Of a stretch of 64,000 nt of DNA, positions 7,827 through 15,255 are shown in pieces. The notes beneath the pieces were generated by a model. The model did not search any database, was not told where the DNA came from, and worked only from the letters and a program-made list of their open reading frames with translations. The DNA lies in contig CP001643.1 in NCBI GenBank assembly GCA_000023405.1, forward strand, positions 2,046,001 through 2,110,000, read 5' to 3'. Every line of letters starts with the position of its first letter. The stretch's first letter is position 1. A program made the position numbers and the translations under genes. Source of the DNA: Brachybacterium faecium DSM 4810. GTDB lineage: Bacteria > Actinomycetota > Actinomycetes > Actinomycetales > Dermabacteraceae.

Positions 7827-9508
7827 GCGCCGCCCCCTCCGCCCTGCGCCGCGCCGAGCAGGCGCTCGAGATCCCCCGCGCCCGGCTGCTCGCCGCCGTG
7901 CTCGCCGCCTGCGCGACGCTCGGCTCCGCCTTCGCGCTCGCCGCGGTCTCCGCCTATCTCGTCACCCGCGCGTGGACCATGCCGCCGGTGCTCGACCTCA
8001 CGGTCGCGGTGGTGGCTGTGCGGGCGCTGGGCGTCTCCCGCGGCGTGTTCCGCTGGGTCGAACGGATGCTCACCCATGACGTCGCGCTGCGCGGCGTGGT
8101 CGCGCTGCGCACCAATCTGTTCACCGCGCTCGCGGCACGCACCGACGATGCGCTGAGCCGGCTGCGACGCGGCGACCTGCTGTCCCGCCTCGGAGACGAC
8201 GCCCAGGAGCTCGGCGACCACGTCATCAAGGCGCTCGTGCCCGCGGCGGTCGCGGTGGTGATGGGCGTGGCGGTGCTGACGACCTTCGCGGCGCTCTCGC
8301 CGCCCGCGGCCCTCGCGATGCTCGCCGCGCTCGTGCTCGCGAGCGTGCTCGGCCCGCTGGCCGCCCACCGCGCCGCACGGCTGTCCGAGCTGGCGGTGCT
8401 CACCACCCGCTCCGGGGTCAGCGCGCAGACGCTCGAGATCCTCGATGACGCCACCTCCCTGCGCCTCGAGGGGCGGCTCGACGGCGCGCTCGACCTGCTG
8501 CAGGAGCGTCAGGCCGCGCACGATGCCGCGATCGACCGGGCGGCTCTGCCCGCGGCGATCGCCGCGGCGACGGTGCCGCTGTCGATGATCCTCGCGGTCT
8601 CGGGCGCGCTGCTGGCCGGGGCGGACCTGTGGTCCTCCGGTGCGGCGAGCGCCGGGCAGATCGGGATCCTGCTGCTGCTCCCGCTGTCCTCCTTCGAGGC
8701 GGCCACCGCCCTGCCCGCGGCCGCCTCGCAGCGCGCCCGCTCCCGGGCCGCGGCCGAACGGCTCTCCGAGCTGGTCGGCCCCGGCCCGCAGGCCACCGCC
8801 CCGGACCGCGCCCCGGCGGGCGGGCCCGGCCCCGCCGACGGCGTCCCGACGCTGCGCGCCGTCGGCCTCACGGCGGGCTGGTCGCCGGAGGCGCCGCGGG
8901 TGCGGGAGCTGGACCTCGAGCTTCCGCCCGGAGCGCGGCTCGCGGTGGTGGGCCCCTCCGGCTGCGGAAAGTCCACGCTGCTGGCCACCCTCGCCGGGCT
9001 GCTGGCGCCGCTCGCGGGGCGCGTCGAGCTCTCCGGGCAGGACATCGCCGGCCTCGCCGCCGCCGAGGTGCGCGCCGGGGTGACGCTGTTCGCCGAGGAC
9101 GCCCACGTGTTCGCCACCACCGTGCGGGAGAACCTGAAGGTGGTGCGGGGCGGTCTGGGCGAGGAGGAGATCCGCGCGGCGCTCGCGATCGTCGGCCTCC
9201 GGGACTGGGTGGAGACCCTGCCTCACGGGATCGACACGGTGCTCGGCCCCGACGGCACCACCGTCTCCGGCGGGGAGCGGCGCCGGCTGCTGCTGGCCCG
9301 CGCCGTGGTGCGCGGTGGTCCGGTGCTGCTGCTGGACGAGCCCACCGAGCATCTCGACACCGCCCGCGGCGACGCGCTGCTGGGCTCGCTGCTCACCCCG
9401 GGCGATTCCTCGGTGGTCCCCGCGGACAGTACCGTCGTCGTCGTCACCCACCGCGTCGAGGCGATCCCGGACGGGACGCCGATCCTCCGCCTCCAGGAGC
9501 ACCAGTGA
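7823..9508 (+). CDS. cydC: Thiol reductant ABC exporter subunit CydC
   Basis: Partner half-transporter of CydD. 561 residues. The N-terminal membrane domain contains AVLAACATLGSAFALAAVSA. The ATPase domain has Walker A GPSGCGKST (about 376), a canonical signature VSGGERRRLLLARA (about 481) and Walker B VLLLDEPTEHLD (about 501). The start ATG overlaps the cydD stop (ATGA), and its own stop overlaps the GTG of the following kinase gene, so five genes are translationally chained. CydC rather than CydD is assigned from position and the more canonical signature; the two are hard to separate on sequence alone. Confidence 0.92.
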   Translation: MSAAPSALRRAEQALEIPRARLLAAVLAACATLGSAFALAAVSAYLVTRAWTMPPVLDLTVAVVAVRALGVSRGVFRWVERMLTHDVALRGVVALRTNLFTALAARTDDALSRLRRGDLLSRLGDDAQELGDHVIKALVPAAVAVVMGVAVLTTFAALSPPAALAMLAALVLASVLGPLAAHRAARLSELAVLTTRSGVSAQTLEILDDATSLRLEGRLDGALDLLQERQAAHDAAIDRAALPAAIAAATVPLSMILAVSGALLAGADLWSSGAASAGQIGILLLLPLSSFEAATALPAAASQRARSRAAAERLSELVGPGPQATAPDRAPAGGPGPADGVPTLRAVGLTAGWSPEAPRVRELDLELPPGARLAVVGPSGCGKSTLLATLAGLLAPLAGRVELSGQDIAGLAAAEVRAGVTLFAEDAHVFATTVRENLKVVRGGLGEEEIRAALAIVGLRDWVETLPHGIDTVLGPDGTTVSGGERRRLLLARAVVRGGPVLLLDEPTEHLDTARGDALLGSLLTPGDSSVVPADSTVVVVTHRVEAIPDGTPILRLQEHQ

Positions 9509-10653
9509 GCACTCCCCAGCCGTCGACCATCCCCTCCGTCCGCGCCGACCGTGCACGGATCCAGGACCTCGGCGGCGCCGTGCTCGCCGGCGGCGAGACC
9601 GAGGACCTGCTGGATCTGCTGCTGCACTCCGCCCGCACGGACCTCGCGGCCCGCAACGCGCTGCTGGTGATGCCGCTGACGGCCGAGAGCTGGAGCGTCG
9701 AGCTGGTCGACGGGCCGGATGCCGCCGAGCTGCTGGGCGCGGAGATCCCGCCCGACTCCGCCACCGGGGCAGCACTGCACCGCGCCGACGCCGACGTGCT
9801 CGAGGCGATCGAGGACCTCGAGCTCGGCGCACAGCCGCCCCGCGCGCTGGTGGGCGTGGTCGACGCCGCCGAGCACGGCCTGGGAGCGCTCGCCGTGCTG
9901 CGGCCCGCGGACGGCACGCCCTTCACCGCCGCGGACCGGGAACGGCTCGATGCCCTGGCCGGCCTCCTCGCCCTCACCCTGCGCGCCCCGACCCTGGGGG
10001 TCAGCTCGGAGATCGACGACGAGCGCGGACGCATCGCCCGCGACCTCCACGACCTCGCGATCCAGGAGCTGTTCGCGGTGGGGATGGAGCTCGAGGCGCT
10101 CGTCGACTCGCTCGAGGCGCCCGGCATGACCCCGTCGAATGCGCGGATCCGCAGCTCGGTCGCGACCTCGGTGCAGGGGGTCGAGAACGCCGTCGCCCAG
10201 ATCCGGCAGATCGTGCAGTCCCTGCGCCGCGAGCGCACCGAGGCGACGCTCACCGAGCAGCTGCGCCACGAGGTGGGCCTGGCCACCGCGGGTCTCGGCT
10301 TCGTGCCCTCGATGCGCCTGCCCCCGCATCCGGCGGAGATGGACGCCGAGCTGCCGCCCGAGATCGCGGAGGACGTGGTCGCCGTGGTGCGGGAATGCCT
10401 CGCCAACGCGGCACGCCACGCGCATGCCACTGCGGTCGCGGTCTCGGTGAGCGTGTTCTCCGAGGGGGTGGACCGGGTGGTGCAGGTCAACGTCTCCGAC
10501 AACGGCCGCGGGATCGACCCCACGGTGCGGCGCCGCAGCGGCCTGGCGAACATCTCCTCGCGAGCGCGCCGTCACTCCGGCTGGGTCGATGCCCTGGGCC
10601 TCGAGCCGGGCACGATGATCTCGTGGCGGGTCACGCTGCCGCCCACGAGCTGA
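9505..10653 (+). CDS. Soluble GAF-domain sensor histidine kinase (NarL-class partner)
   Basis: 382 residues with no transmembrane helix, so a cytoplasmic sensor. Residues 20 to about 165 look like a GAF domain. Then comes a HisKA_3 dimerisation domain with the phospho-acceptor His at about residue 182 in RIARDLHDLAIQELF. The C-terminal ATPase has an N-box near 296 (ECLANAARHAHA) and a G-box DNGRGID. The GTG start overlaps the cydC stop (GTGA) and has CAGGAG upstream, so it belongs to the cyd transcript. This layout resembles the DevS/DosT redox/oxygen sensors, but I cannot see a heme ligand with certainty. The response regulator lies convergently 36 bases away on the other strand. The sensed signal is unknown; a respiratory cue is inference from context. 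Confidence 0.88.
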   Translation: MSTPQPSTIPSVRADRARIQDLGGAVLAGGETEDLLDLLLHSARTDLAARNALLVMPLTAESWSVELVDGPDAAELLGAEIPPDSATGAALHRADADVLEAIEDLELGAQPPRALVGVVDAAEHGLGALAVLRPADGTPFTAADRERLDALAGLLALTLRAPTLGVSSEIDDERGRIARDLHDLAIQELFAVGMELEALVDSLEAPGMTPSNARIRSSVATSVQGVENAVAQIRQIVQSLRRERTEATLTEQLRHEVGLATAGLGFVPSMRLPPHPAEMDAELPPEIAEDVVAVVRECLANAARHAHATAVAVSVSVFSEGVDRVVQVNVSDNGRGIDPTVRRRSGLANISSRARRHSGWVDALGLEPGTMISWRVTLPPTS

Positions 10654-10689
10654 GCGGCGTCCTCTCCGGGGCGGCGGGCGCCCCGCCGG

Positions 10690-11319
10690 TCACTGCTGCT
10701 TCCACCCGGCCCGGCGGCGGGCGGCCACCATCGCGGCGACCTGGGTGCGGCGCTGCATGCCGAAGGCCTGCAGGATGATGGTCACGCGGTTCTTCACGGT
10801 CTTCTCCGCGATGCCGAGCGCATCGGCGATCTCGCGGTTGGAGTGCCCGTCGCCGATCAGCTCCACGATCCGCTGATCGGAGTCGGACAGCTCCGGTCCC
10901 TCCTCGACATGGTCGGCGGGCCAGACCGCCCGGCCGGCGTGCACGGCCTTGATCGCCTCGACGATCTCCTGCGAGCGGGCGGACTTCAGCATCAGCCCGG
11001 CGGCCCCGGCGGCGCGGGACTCGCGCAGCGCGGCGACGTCGTCGAAGCTGGTCAGCACCAGCATCCGCTGCTCGGGATCGAGCTCGCGGGCCGTCTTCAT
11101 GACGTCGATGCCGGTGCCGTCGGGCAGCTGCAGGTCCACCACCAGCACCTCGGGGCGGATCGCGGGCAGGCGACGGTTCGCCTCGGCCACCGAGGAGGCC
11201 TCCCCGATCACCCGCAGCGCCCCGCTGGCATCGATCACGGTGACGATGCCGCGGCGGACGACCTCGTGATCGTCCACGAGCATCACGCGGATCGGATCTG
11301 CCTTCTCGGTCGCTGTCAC
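10690..11319 (-). CDS. NarL/FixJ-family response regulator
   Basis: Two-component DNA-binding regulator of 209 residues. The receiver domain starts at IRVMLVDDHEVVRRG, with acidic pocket Asp16/Asp17, phospho-acceptor Asp62 (VLVVDLQLPDG) and the conserved Lys in GLMLKSARS (about 112). The C-terminal LuxR-type helix-turn-helix is DGHSNREIADALGIAEKTVKN. GTG 11319 is preferred over ATG 11352 because AAAGGA lies six bases upstream and the longer form would overlap mutM. It is convergent with the HisKA_3 kinase gene ending at 10653, its probable partner, but sits 11 bases behind mutM in a DNA-repair/RNA-processing run. Confidence 0.92.
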   Translation of the reverse strand: MTATEKADPIRVMLVDDHEVVRRGIVTVIDASGALRVIGEASSVAEANRRLPAIRPEVLVVDLQLPDGTGIDVMKTARELDPEQRMLVLTSFDDVAALRESRAAGAAGLMLKSARSQEIVEAIKAVHAGRAVWPADHVEEGPELSDSDQRIVELIGDGHSNREIADALGIAEKTVKNRVTIILQAFGMQRRTQVAAMVAARRRAGWKQQ

Positions 11320-11330
11320 GGGGCGTCCTT

Positions 11331-12272
11331 TCACGTCGTCCTGCGCTGGCATCGGGGGCAGTAATGGCTGCTTCGGCCCTGATGGACCACCCGACGAAGC
11401 AATCTACCGCACCGGGTGCACGGCTCACCCTCCCGCCCGTACGCCGCCAGGGAGCGGGCGAAGTAGCCGCTGCGCCCGTCGACGTTCACGTACAGCGCGT
11501 CGAAGCTGGTGCCGCCCACCTCGAGCGCCCGCTCCATCACCGCCCGCGCGGCGCGGAGGATTCCGAGGGCTCGGCGCTGGCTGAGCGCGGTGCCGGGGGT
11601 GTCGTAGCGGGTGCGGGCCGCCCACAGCGCCTCGTCGGCGTAGATGTTCCCGATCCCGGAGACGATCTCCTGGTTCAGCAGCAGGGTCTTCACGGCGCTG
11701 CGGCGGGTGCGCAGCGCGCGGGCGATGGCGGGCAGGTCCGCGGCCGGGTCGAGCAGATCGCGGGCGATGTGGGCGGCGCCCTCGGGCAGCAGCGCGTCGG
11801 GGCTGCCCACCGCGGCGAGAGAGCCGTCGGCCGCTTCGACCAGCGGGCTCGTCCACAACCCGCCGAAGAGGCGCTGGTCGACCAGGTCCAGGCGCGCGCC
11901 GTCGTCGAGGTGGAGGGAGAGACGGCGGTGGCGCAGCGGATCGGAGGCGGGCCCCTCGGAGGCGGCCGACGGGGCGGCGGCGGGGGCTCCCGGGGTCGCG
12001 AACCGCAGCTGGCCGCTCATCCCGAGGTGGCCCATCAGCGCTTCGCCGGTGTCCGCGCCGTCGGGATCGGCCAGCCGCCACCACAGGAACTTGCCGCGAC
12101 GGGCGACGGCCGTGAGGGCGCTGCCCTCGAGCGCGGCGCGCAACCGGTCCGCTCCCCCGGCCTGGCGGCGGATGATGCGGGCGTCGAGCAGCTCGACATC
12201 CGTGATCGTGCGGCCGAGGGTGCGGGGCGCGAGGCCGCGCCGGACCACCTCGACCTCGGGCAGCTCGGGCAT
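11331..12272 (-). CDS. mutM: Formamidopyrimidine-DNA glycosylase
   Basis: Bifunctional base-excision enzyme that removes 8-oxoguanine and cleaves the abasic site. 313 residues. The catalytic N-terminus MPELPEVEVVRRGL (Pro2 nucleophile, Glu3) is intact, and RRGKFLWW carries the conserved lysine near residue 60. The zinc finger near the C-terminus reads C-T-R-C ... C-P-R-C. Residues about 93-112 form an Ala/Pro/Ser-rich insertion (GAPAAAPSAASEGPAS), longer than in many homologues. It starts four bases after the rnc stop; rnc-mutM adjacency is conserved in actinobacteria. Confidence 0.96.
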   Translation of the reverse strand: MPELPEVEVVRRGLAPRTLGRTITDVELLDARIIRRQAGGADRLRAALEGSALTAVARRGKFLWWRLADPDGADTGEALMGHLGMSGQLRFATPGAPAAAPSAASEGPASDPLRHRRLSLHLDDGARLDLVDQRLFGGLWTSPLVEAADGSLAAVGSPDALLPEGAAHIARDLLDPAADLPAIARALRTRRSAVKTLLLNQEIVSGIGNIYADEALWAARTRYDTPGTALSQRRALGILRAARAVMERALEVGGTSFDALYVNVDGRSGYFARSLAAYGREGEPCTRCGRLLRRVVHQGRSSHYCPRCQRRTT

Positions 12273-12276
12273 CCGG

Positions 12277-13029
12277 TCAGCCCCGCGGGATGAGGGTCTC
12301 GCCGCGCTCGGCGAGGACCCCGCGCACCGCGTTCTGCGCGGCGGCGAGCTCGGCGTCCTTCTTCGAGGCGCCGTCGCCGCGGGCGGTGACGATCCCCGGC
12401 ACGGTGACGGTGGCGGTGTAGACCTTCTGGTGCTCGAGACCGGACTCGCTGAGGGCGTAGGTGACGTTCTCCCCCTCGGCGGCGGCGATCTCCTGCAGCC
12501 GGGACTTGAAGTCGTAGCCGGCCTCGAGGAACTCGTCCGAGTCCAGCAGCGGCCGCAGCAGGTCCAGCACGAAGCGGCGGGAGACGTCCTGCCCGAGCGC
12601 GAGGTGGACGGCGCCGATCACCGCCTCGGTGGTGTCGGCGAGGATCGAAGCTTTCGCGCGCCCGCCGGTGAGGTCCTCCCCGCGGCCCAGGCGCACGTAC
12701 GCGCCGAGGTCGAGCTTCGAGGCGATGACGGCGAGCGCCCGCGTGCTCACGGTCGCGGCGCGACGGCGGGCGAGGTCCCCCTCCGGCAGCGTGGGATGCG
12801 CGGCGTAGAGATGCTCGGTGACCGCGAGCTGGAGCACGGCGTCGCCGAGGAACTCCAGGCGCTCGTTGTGGGGCAGGCCGTCGTTCTCGTAGGAGTACGA
12901 GCGATGGGTCAGCGAGAGCTCCAGCAGCCCGGAGTCCTGGAGGTCCGCGCCCTGCCCGGCGTCGAGCGGGAGGCGCTCCAGCAGGCCCTGCGGTGCGGCG
13001 GCCTCGGTGGCGCGGCGCCTGCGCGCCAT
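12277..13029 (-). CDS. rnc: Ribonuclease III
   Basis: Double-strand-specific endonuclease for rRNA processing and structured-RNA turnover. 250 residues. The catalytic signature NERLEFLGDAVLQL and the second acidic motif ADTTEAVIGAVH are present. The C-terminal dsRNA-binding domain runs from DFKSRLQEIAA to GDGASKKDAELAAAQNAV. ATG 13029 is chosen because it overlaps the upstream YceD stop as TGATG and gives a normal length; the frame stays open upstream only as a shadow of that gene. The gene rpmF, usually found directly upstream, is absent. Confidence 0.96.
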   Translation of the reverse strand: MARRRRATEAAAPQGLLERLPLDAGQGADLQDSGLLELSLTHRSYSYENDGLPHNERLEFLGDAVLQLAVTEHLYAAHPTLPEGDLARRRAATVSTRALAVIASKLDLGAYVRLGRGEDLTGGRAKASILADTTEAVIGAVHLALGQDVSRRFVLDLLRPLLDSDEFLEAGYDFKSRLQEIAAAEGENVTYALSESGLEHQKVYTATVTVPGIVTARGDGASKKDAELAAAQNAVRGVLAERGETLIPRG

Positions 13030-13625
13030 CAGGCCTCCTCGCCCTTCGCCGTATCCTCGGCGCCCTCCTCCGACGCCTCGTCGAACAGGCCCTGCAGCAC
13101 GGCGAAGCGGTCGTCGATGATGTCGTGCGCGTGGTCCGGGTCGTCCTCCATGCGGAAGCCGCACTGGGCGCAGAGGCCGGGGCAGTCCTCGCGGCACAGC
13201 GGGCGCTCGTCGGCCTCCATCGCGAGGGCGTCGCGCACCAGCGGGCCGAGGTTCACGTCATCGCCCTGGAGGAGCTCGGTGTCCTCCTTCTCCTCGGCCT
13301 TGACCTTCTCGGGGTACATGAACAGCTCGTCGAGTCGGGCGGTGACGTCCTGGTCGACGGGGTCCAGGCAGCGGGAGCACTCGCCCTCGAGGTGCGCGGT
13401 GACGGTGCCGTGGGCGTAGATGCCCTCGACCACCGATTCGAGCTCGGCCTCGACGGCGATGTCCTGCCCTTCGGGGACCTGCATGGCGACGCCGCCGGCC
13501 TCCCGGGGCGGGGCGGGGACGGTGCGCTCGACGTGGCGGTGCGATCCGGTGCGGCCGACGAGGTCGACCACGTCGAACAGCAGGGCGGTGTCGAGCGTCG
13601 TGTCAGGGGCGTTGTCGGAAGACAT
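13029..13625 (-). CDS. YceD family protein (DUF177)
   Basis: 198 residues. DUF177/YceD proteins are linked to 23S rRNA accumulation and are normally encoded beside rpmF and rnc. Visible are an acidic protein with two cysteine pairs, CSRCLDP (about 110) and C-REDCPGLC-AQC (about 155-163), which could bind zinc. ATG 13625 has AAAGGA eight bases upstream and is preferred to the ATG at 13664. The stop overlaps the rnc start by one base, leaving no room for rpmF. Confidence 0.85.
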   Translation of the reverse strand: MSSDNAPDTTLDTALLFDVVDLVGRTGSHRHVERTVPAPPREAGGVAMQVPEGQDIAVEAELESVVEGIYAHGTVTAHLEGECSRCLDPVDQDVTARLDELFMYPEKVKAEEKEDTELLQGDDVNLGPLVRDALAMEADERPLCREDCPGLCAQCGFRMEDDPDHAHDIIDDRFAVLQGLFDEASEEGAEDTAKGEEA

Positions 13626-13720
13626 CGGGGACGGTCCTTTGTGTCGAGGGGGTGTGTGCGTCACGAGGAGGCGTGCGCCGAGCGGGTGCGTCGTCGAGCT
13701 GCGTGCGACGAGGGGGTCGT

Positions 13721-14212
13721 TCAGGATACGGCCGCAGCGGCGCGCAGCGCGTCCAGGGAGGGGCCGGGGAGCATGTCGGAGACGTCACCGCCGAGGCCGT
13801 GGACCTCCCGCACCAGGGACGAGGAGATGTGCGACCAGGCCGAGTCGGTGAGCAGGAAGACGGTGTCGACGTCGGCGAGGTGATGGTTCATGCGCGCCAT
13901 CGGCTCCTCGTAGGCGAGGTCGAGCTGGGAGCGCAGGCCGCGGATCACGGCGGTCGCGCCGACCTCGCGGCAGAAGTCCACCAGCAGCCCGCGAGGCAGC
14001 GTGCGCACCTCGACGGCGCCGGAGAGGTCCTCCTGCTCGAGGGTCGTGGTGATCGCGGCCTTGCGCGTCTCGAGATCCAGCGTCCCCTGCTTGGAGGGGT
14101 TGTGGGAGACGGCGATGATCACGTGGTGCCCGAGCGCGGCGGCCCGACGGGTGAGGTCGAGGTGCCCCAGGGTGAAGGGATCGAACGAGCCGGGCAGGAC
14201 GACGGTGCTCAT
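13721..14212 (-). CDS. coaD: Phosphopantetheine adenylyltransferase
   Basis: Penultimate step of coenzyme A synthesis: ATP + 4'-phosphopantetheine to dephospho-CoA. 163 residues, standard size. The nucleotidyltransferase motif GSFDPFTLGHLDL is at residues 7-19, and the C-terminal ISSSLVREV binding motif is intact. It heads the run coaD-yceD-rnc-mutM; the 95-base gap before yceD may hold a separate promoter. In many actinobacteria coaD follows rsmD, whereas here rsmD is 3 kb away beyond other genes. Confidence 0.96.
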   Translation of the reverse strand: MSTVVLPGSFDPFTLGHLDLTRRAAALGHHVIIAVSHNPSKQGTLDLETRKAAITTTLEQEDLSGAVEVRTLPRGLLVDFCREVGATAVIRGLRSQLDLAYEEPMARMNHHLADVDTVFLLTDSAWSHISSSLVREVHGLGGDVSDMLPGPSLDALRAAAAVS

Positions 14213-14244
14213 GGCGCCACTCTAGTGCGCCGTGCCTGGACAGC

Positions 14245-14625
14245 TCAGGTGAGTTCGATCGTCACCTCGTGGTGGCCGTCGTCGTCGATCGTGCCGATCA
14301 TGAGGGCGCCGGTGACGCCTGCGAGGGCGCCGGTGCCGGAGCCGGGGGCGATGACGTACTGCAGGGTGGGGTCGCCATCGGTCATGGTGCCGAGCTGCTG
14401 GAGCACGAGGGTGCCCTCGCGGCCGTCGAGGCTGCCCTCGAACAGCTCGGTGGCGACGTAGGAGGCGCTGCCGCTGGCGGGGTCGCCGGCGGTGAGCATG
14501 ACGCCGCGGGAGGTGCCCTCGAGGGCGCCGCTCCAGGCCTTGACCAGGTCGAAGCAGTCGGCGGCGCCGGTGAGGATCTCGGCGGGGGTGAGGTCGACGG
14601 TGAAGGTGGCCGTGAGAGAGGTCAT
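14245..14625 (-). CDS. DUF3224 family protein
   Basis: 126 residues. The pattern matches the DUF3224 family: small single-domain beta-rich proteins with a Gly-rich core (LQYVIAPGSGTGALAGVTGAL) and an acidic turn (GTIDDDGHHEVTIEL) at the end. Function unknown. It starts with ATG 14625, overlapping the stop of the preceding GNAT gene by four bases (ATGA), so the two are coexpressed. No signal peptide or cysteine pairs. Confidence 0.7.
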   Translation of the reverse strand: MTSLTATFTVDLTPAEILTGAADCFDLVKAWSGALEGTSRGVMLTAGDPASGSASYVATELFEGSLDGREGTLVLQQLGTMTDGDPTLQYVIAPGSGTGALAGVTGALMIGTIDDDGHHEVTIELT

Positions 14626-15200
14626 GGCTCCAGTATCCGCGCCCGGTGCTCGCTCGCCAGCAGGGCGTAGGAGGCTCCGTCGAGCCAGCGGCCGCTGCGG
14701 TGCAGGGACTCGCCGCGGAACACTCCTTCGAGCCGCAGCCCGATCTTCTCCATCACACGGCGGGAGGCGAGGTTGTCGGCGAAGCAGGCGGCTTCGACGC
14801 GGCGCACGCCGAGCCCGTCGAAGGCGAGGTCGAGCAGGGCCGCGGCGAGCTCCGTGCCCAGCCCCCGCCCCTGTGCAGCGGGATCGAGCACCCAGCCGAC
14901 CTCGGCCTGCTGCCCGGCGGCCCTGTCCCTCATATCGCTCTGGGACCAGGCGTCCTGGCGTTCGACCTTGCCGACGGCGACGATTCGGCCGCGGTGCAGG
15001 CCCACCACGGCGGATTCGAGCTCGTCGTCCCAGTGCTCCTGGTGGGCCTCGAGCGTCGGGCTCAGCGTGGTGGTCCACTCCTGCACCTCGGGGAGCCGGT
15101 ACCAGGGCCAGATCGCGACGGCGTCCTCGCTCCGCCCCGGTCGCAGCGTGAGGCGCGCGGTGGTCAGGGGCCAGTCGAGATCGCGGAGGCGGCGCATCAT
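14622..15200 (-). CDS. GNAT family N-acetyltransferase
   Basis: 192 residues of the RimJ/RimL-like GNAT type, which transfers acetyl from acetyl-CoA to an amine, often a protein N-terminus. N-terminal strand TARLTLRPGRSEDAVAIWPW, the acetyl-CoA loop QGRGLGTELAAALLDLAFDG and the following RRVEAACFADNLASRRVMEKIG are all typical. Substrate unknown. It starts at ATG 15200 (MMRRLRD) and is translationally coupled to the downstream DUF3224 gene. Confidence 0.85.
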   Translation of the reverse strand: MMRRLRDLDWPLTTARLTLRPGRSEDAVAIWPWYRLPEVQEWTTTLSPTLEAHQEHWDDELESAVVGLHRGRIVAVGKVERQDAWSQSDMRDRAAGQQAEVGWVLDPAAQGRGLGTELAAALLDLAFDGLGVRRVEAACFADNLASRRVMEKIGLRLEGVFRGESLHRSGRWLDGASYALLASEHRARILEP

Positions 15201-15255
15201 CGGGTCAGGGTAGCGCCGTGGTGCGCGCAGCGGCGGGGGCTGAGCAGCGGCGGGA

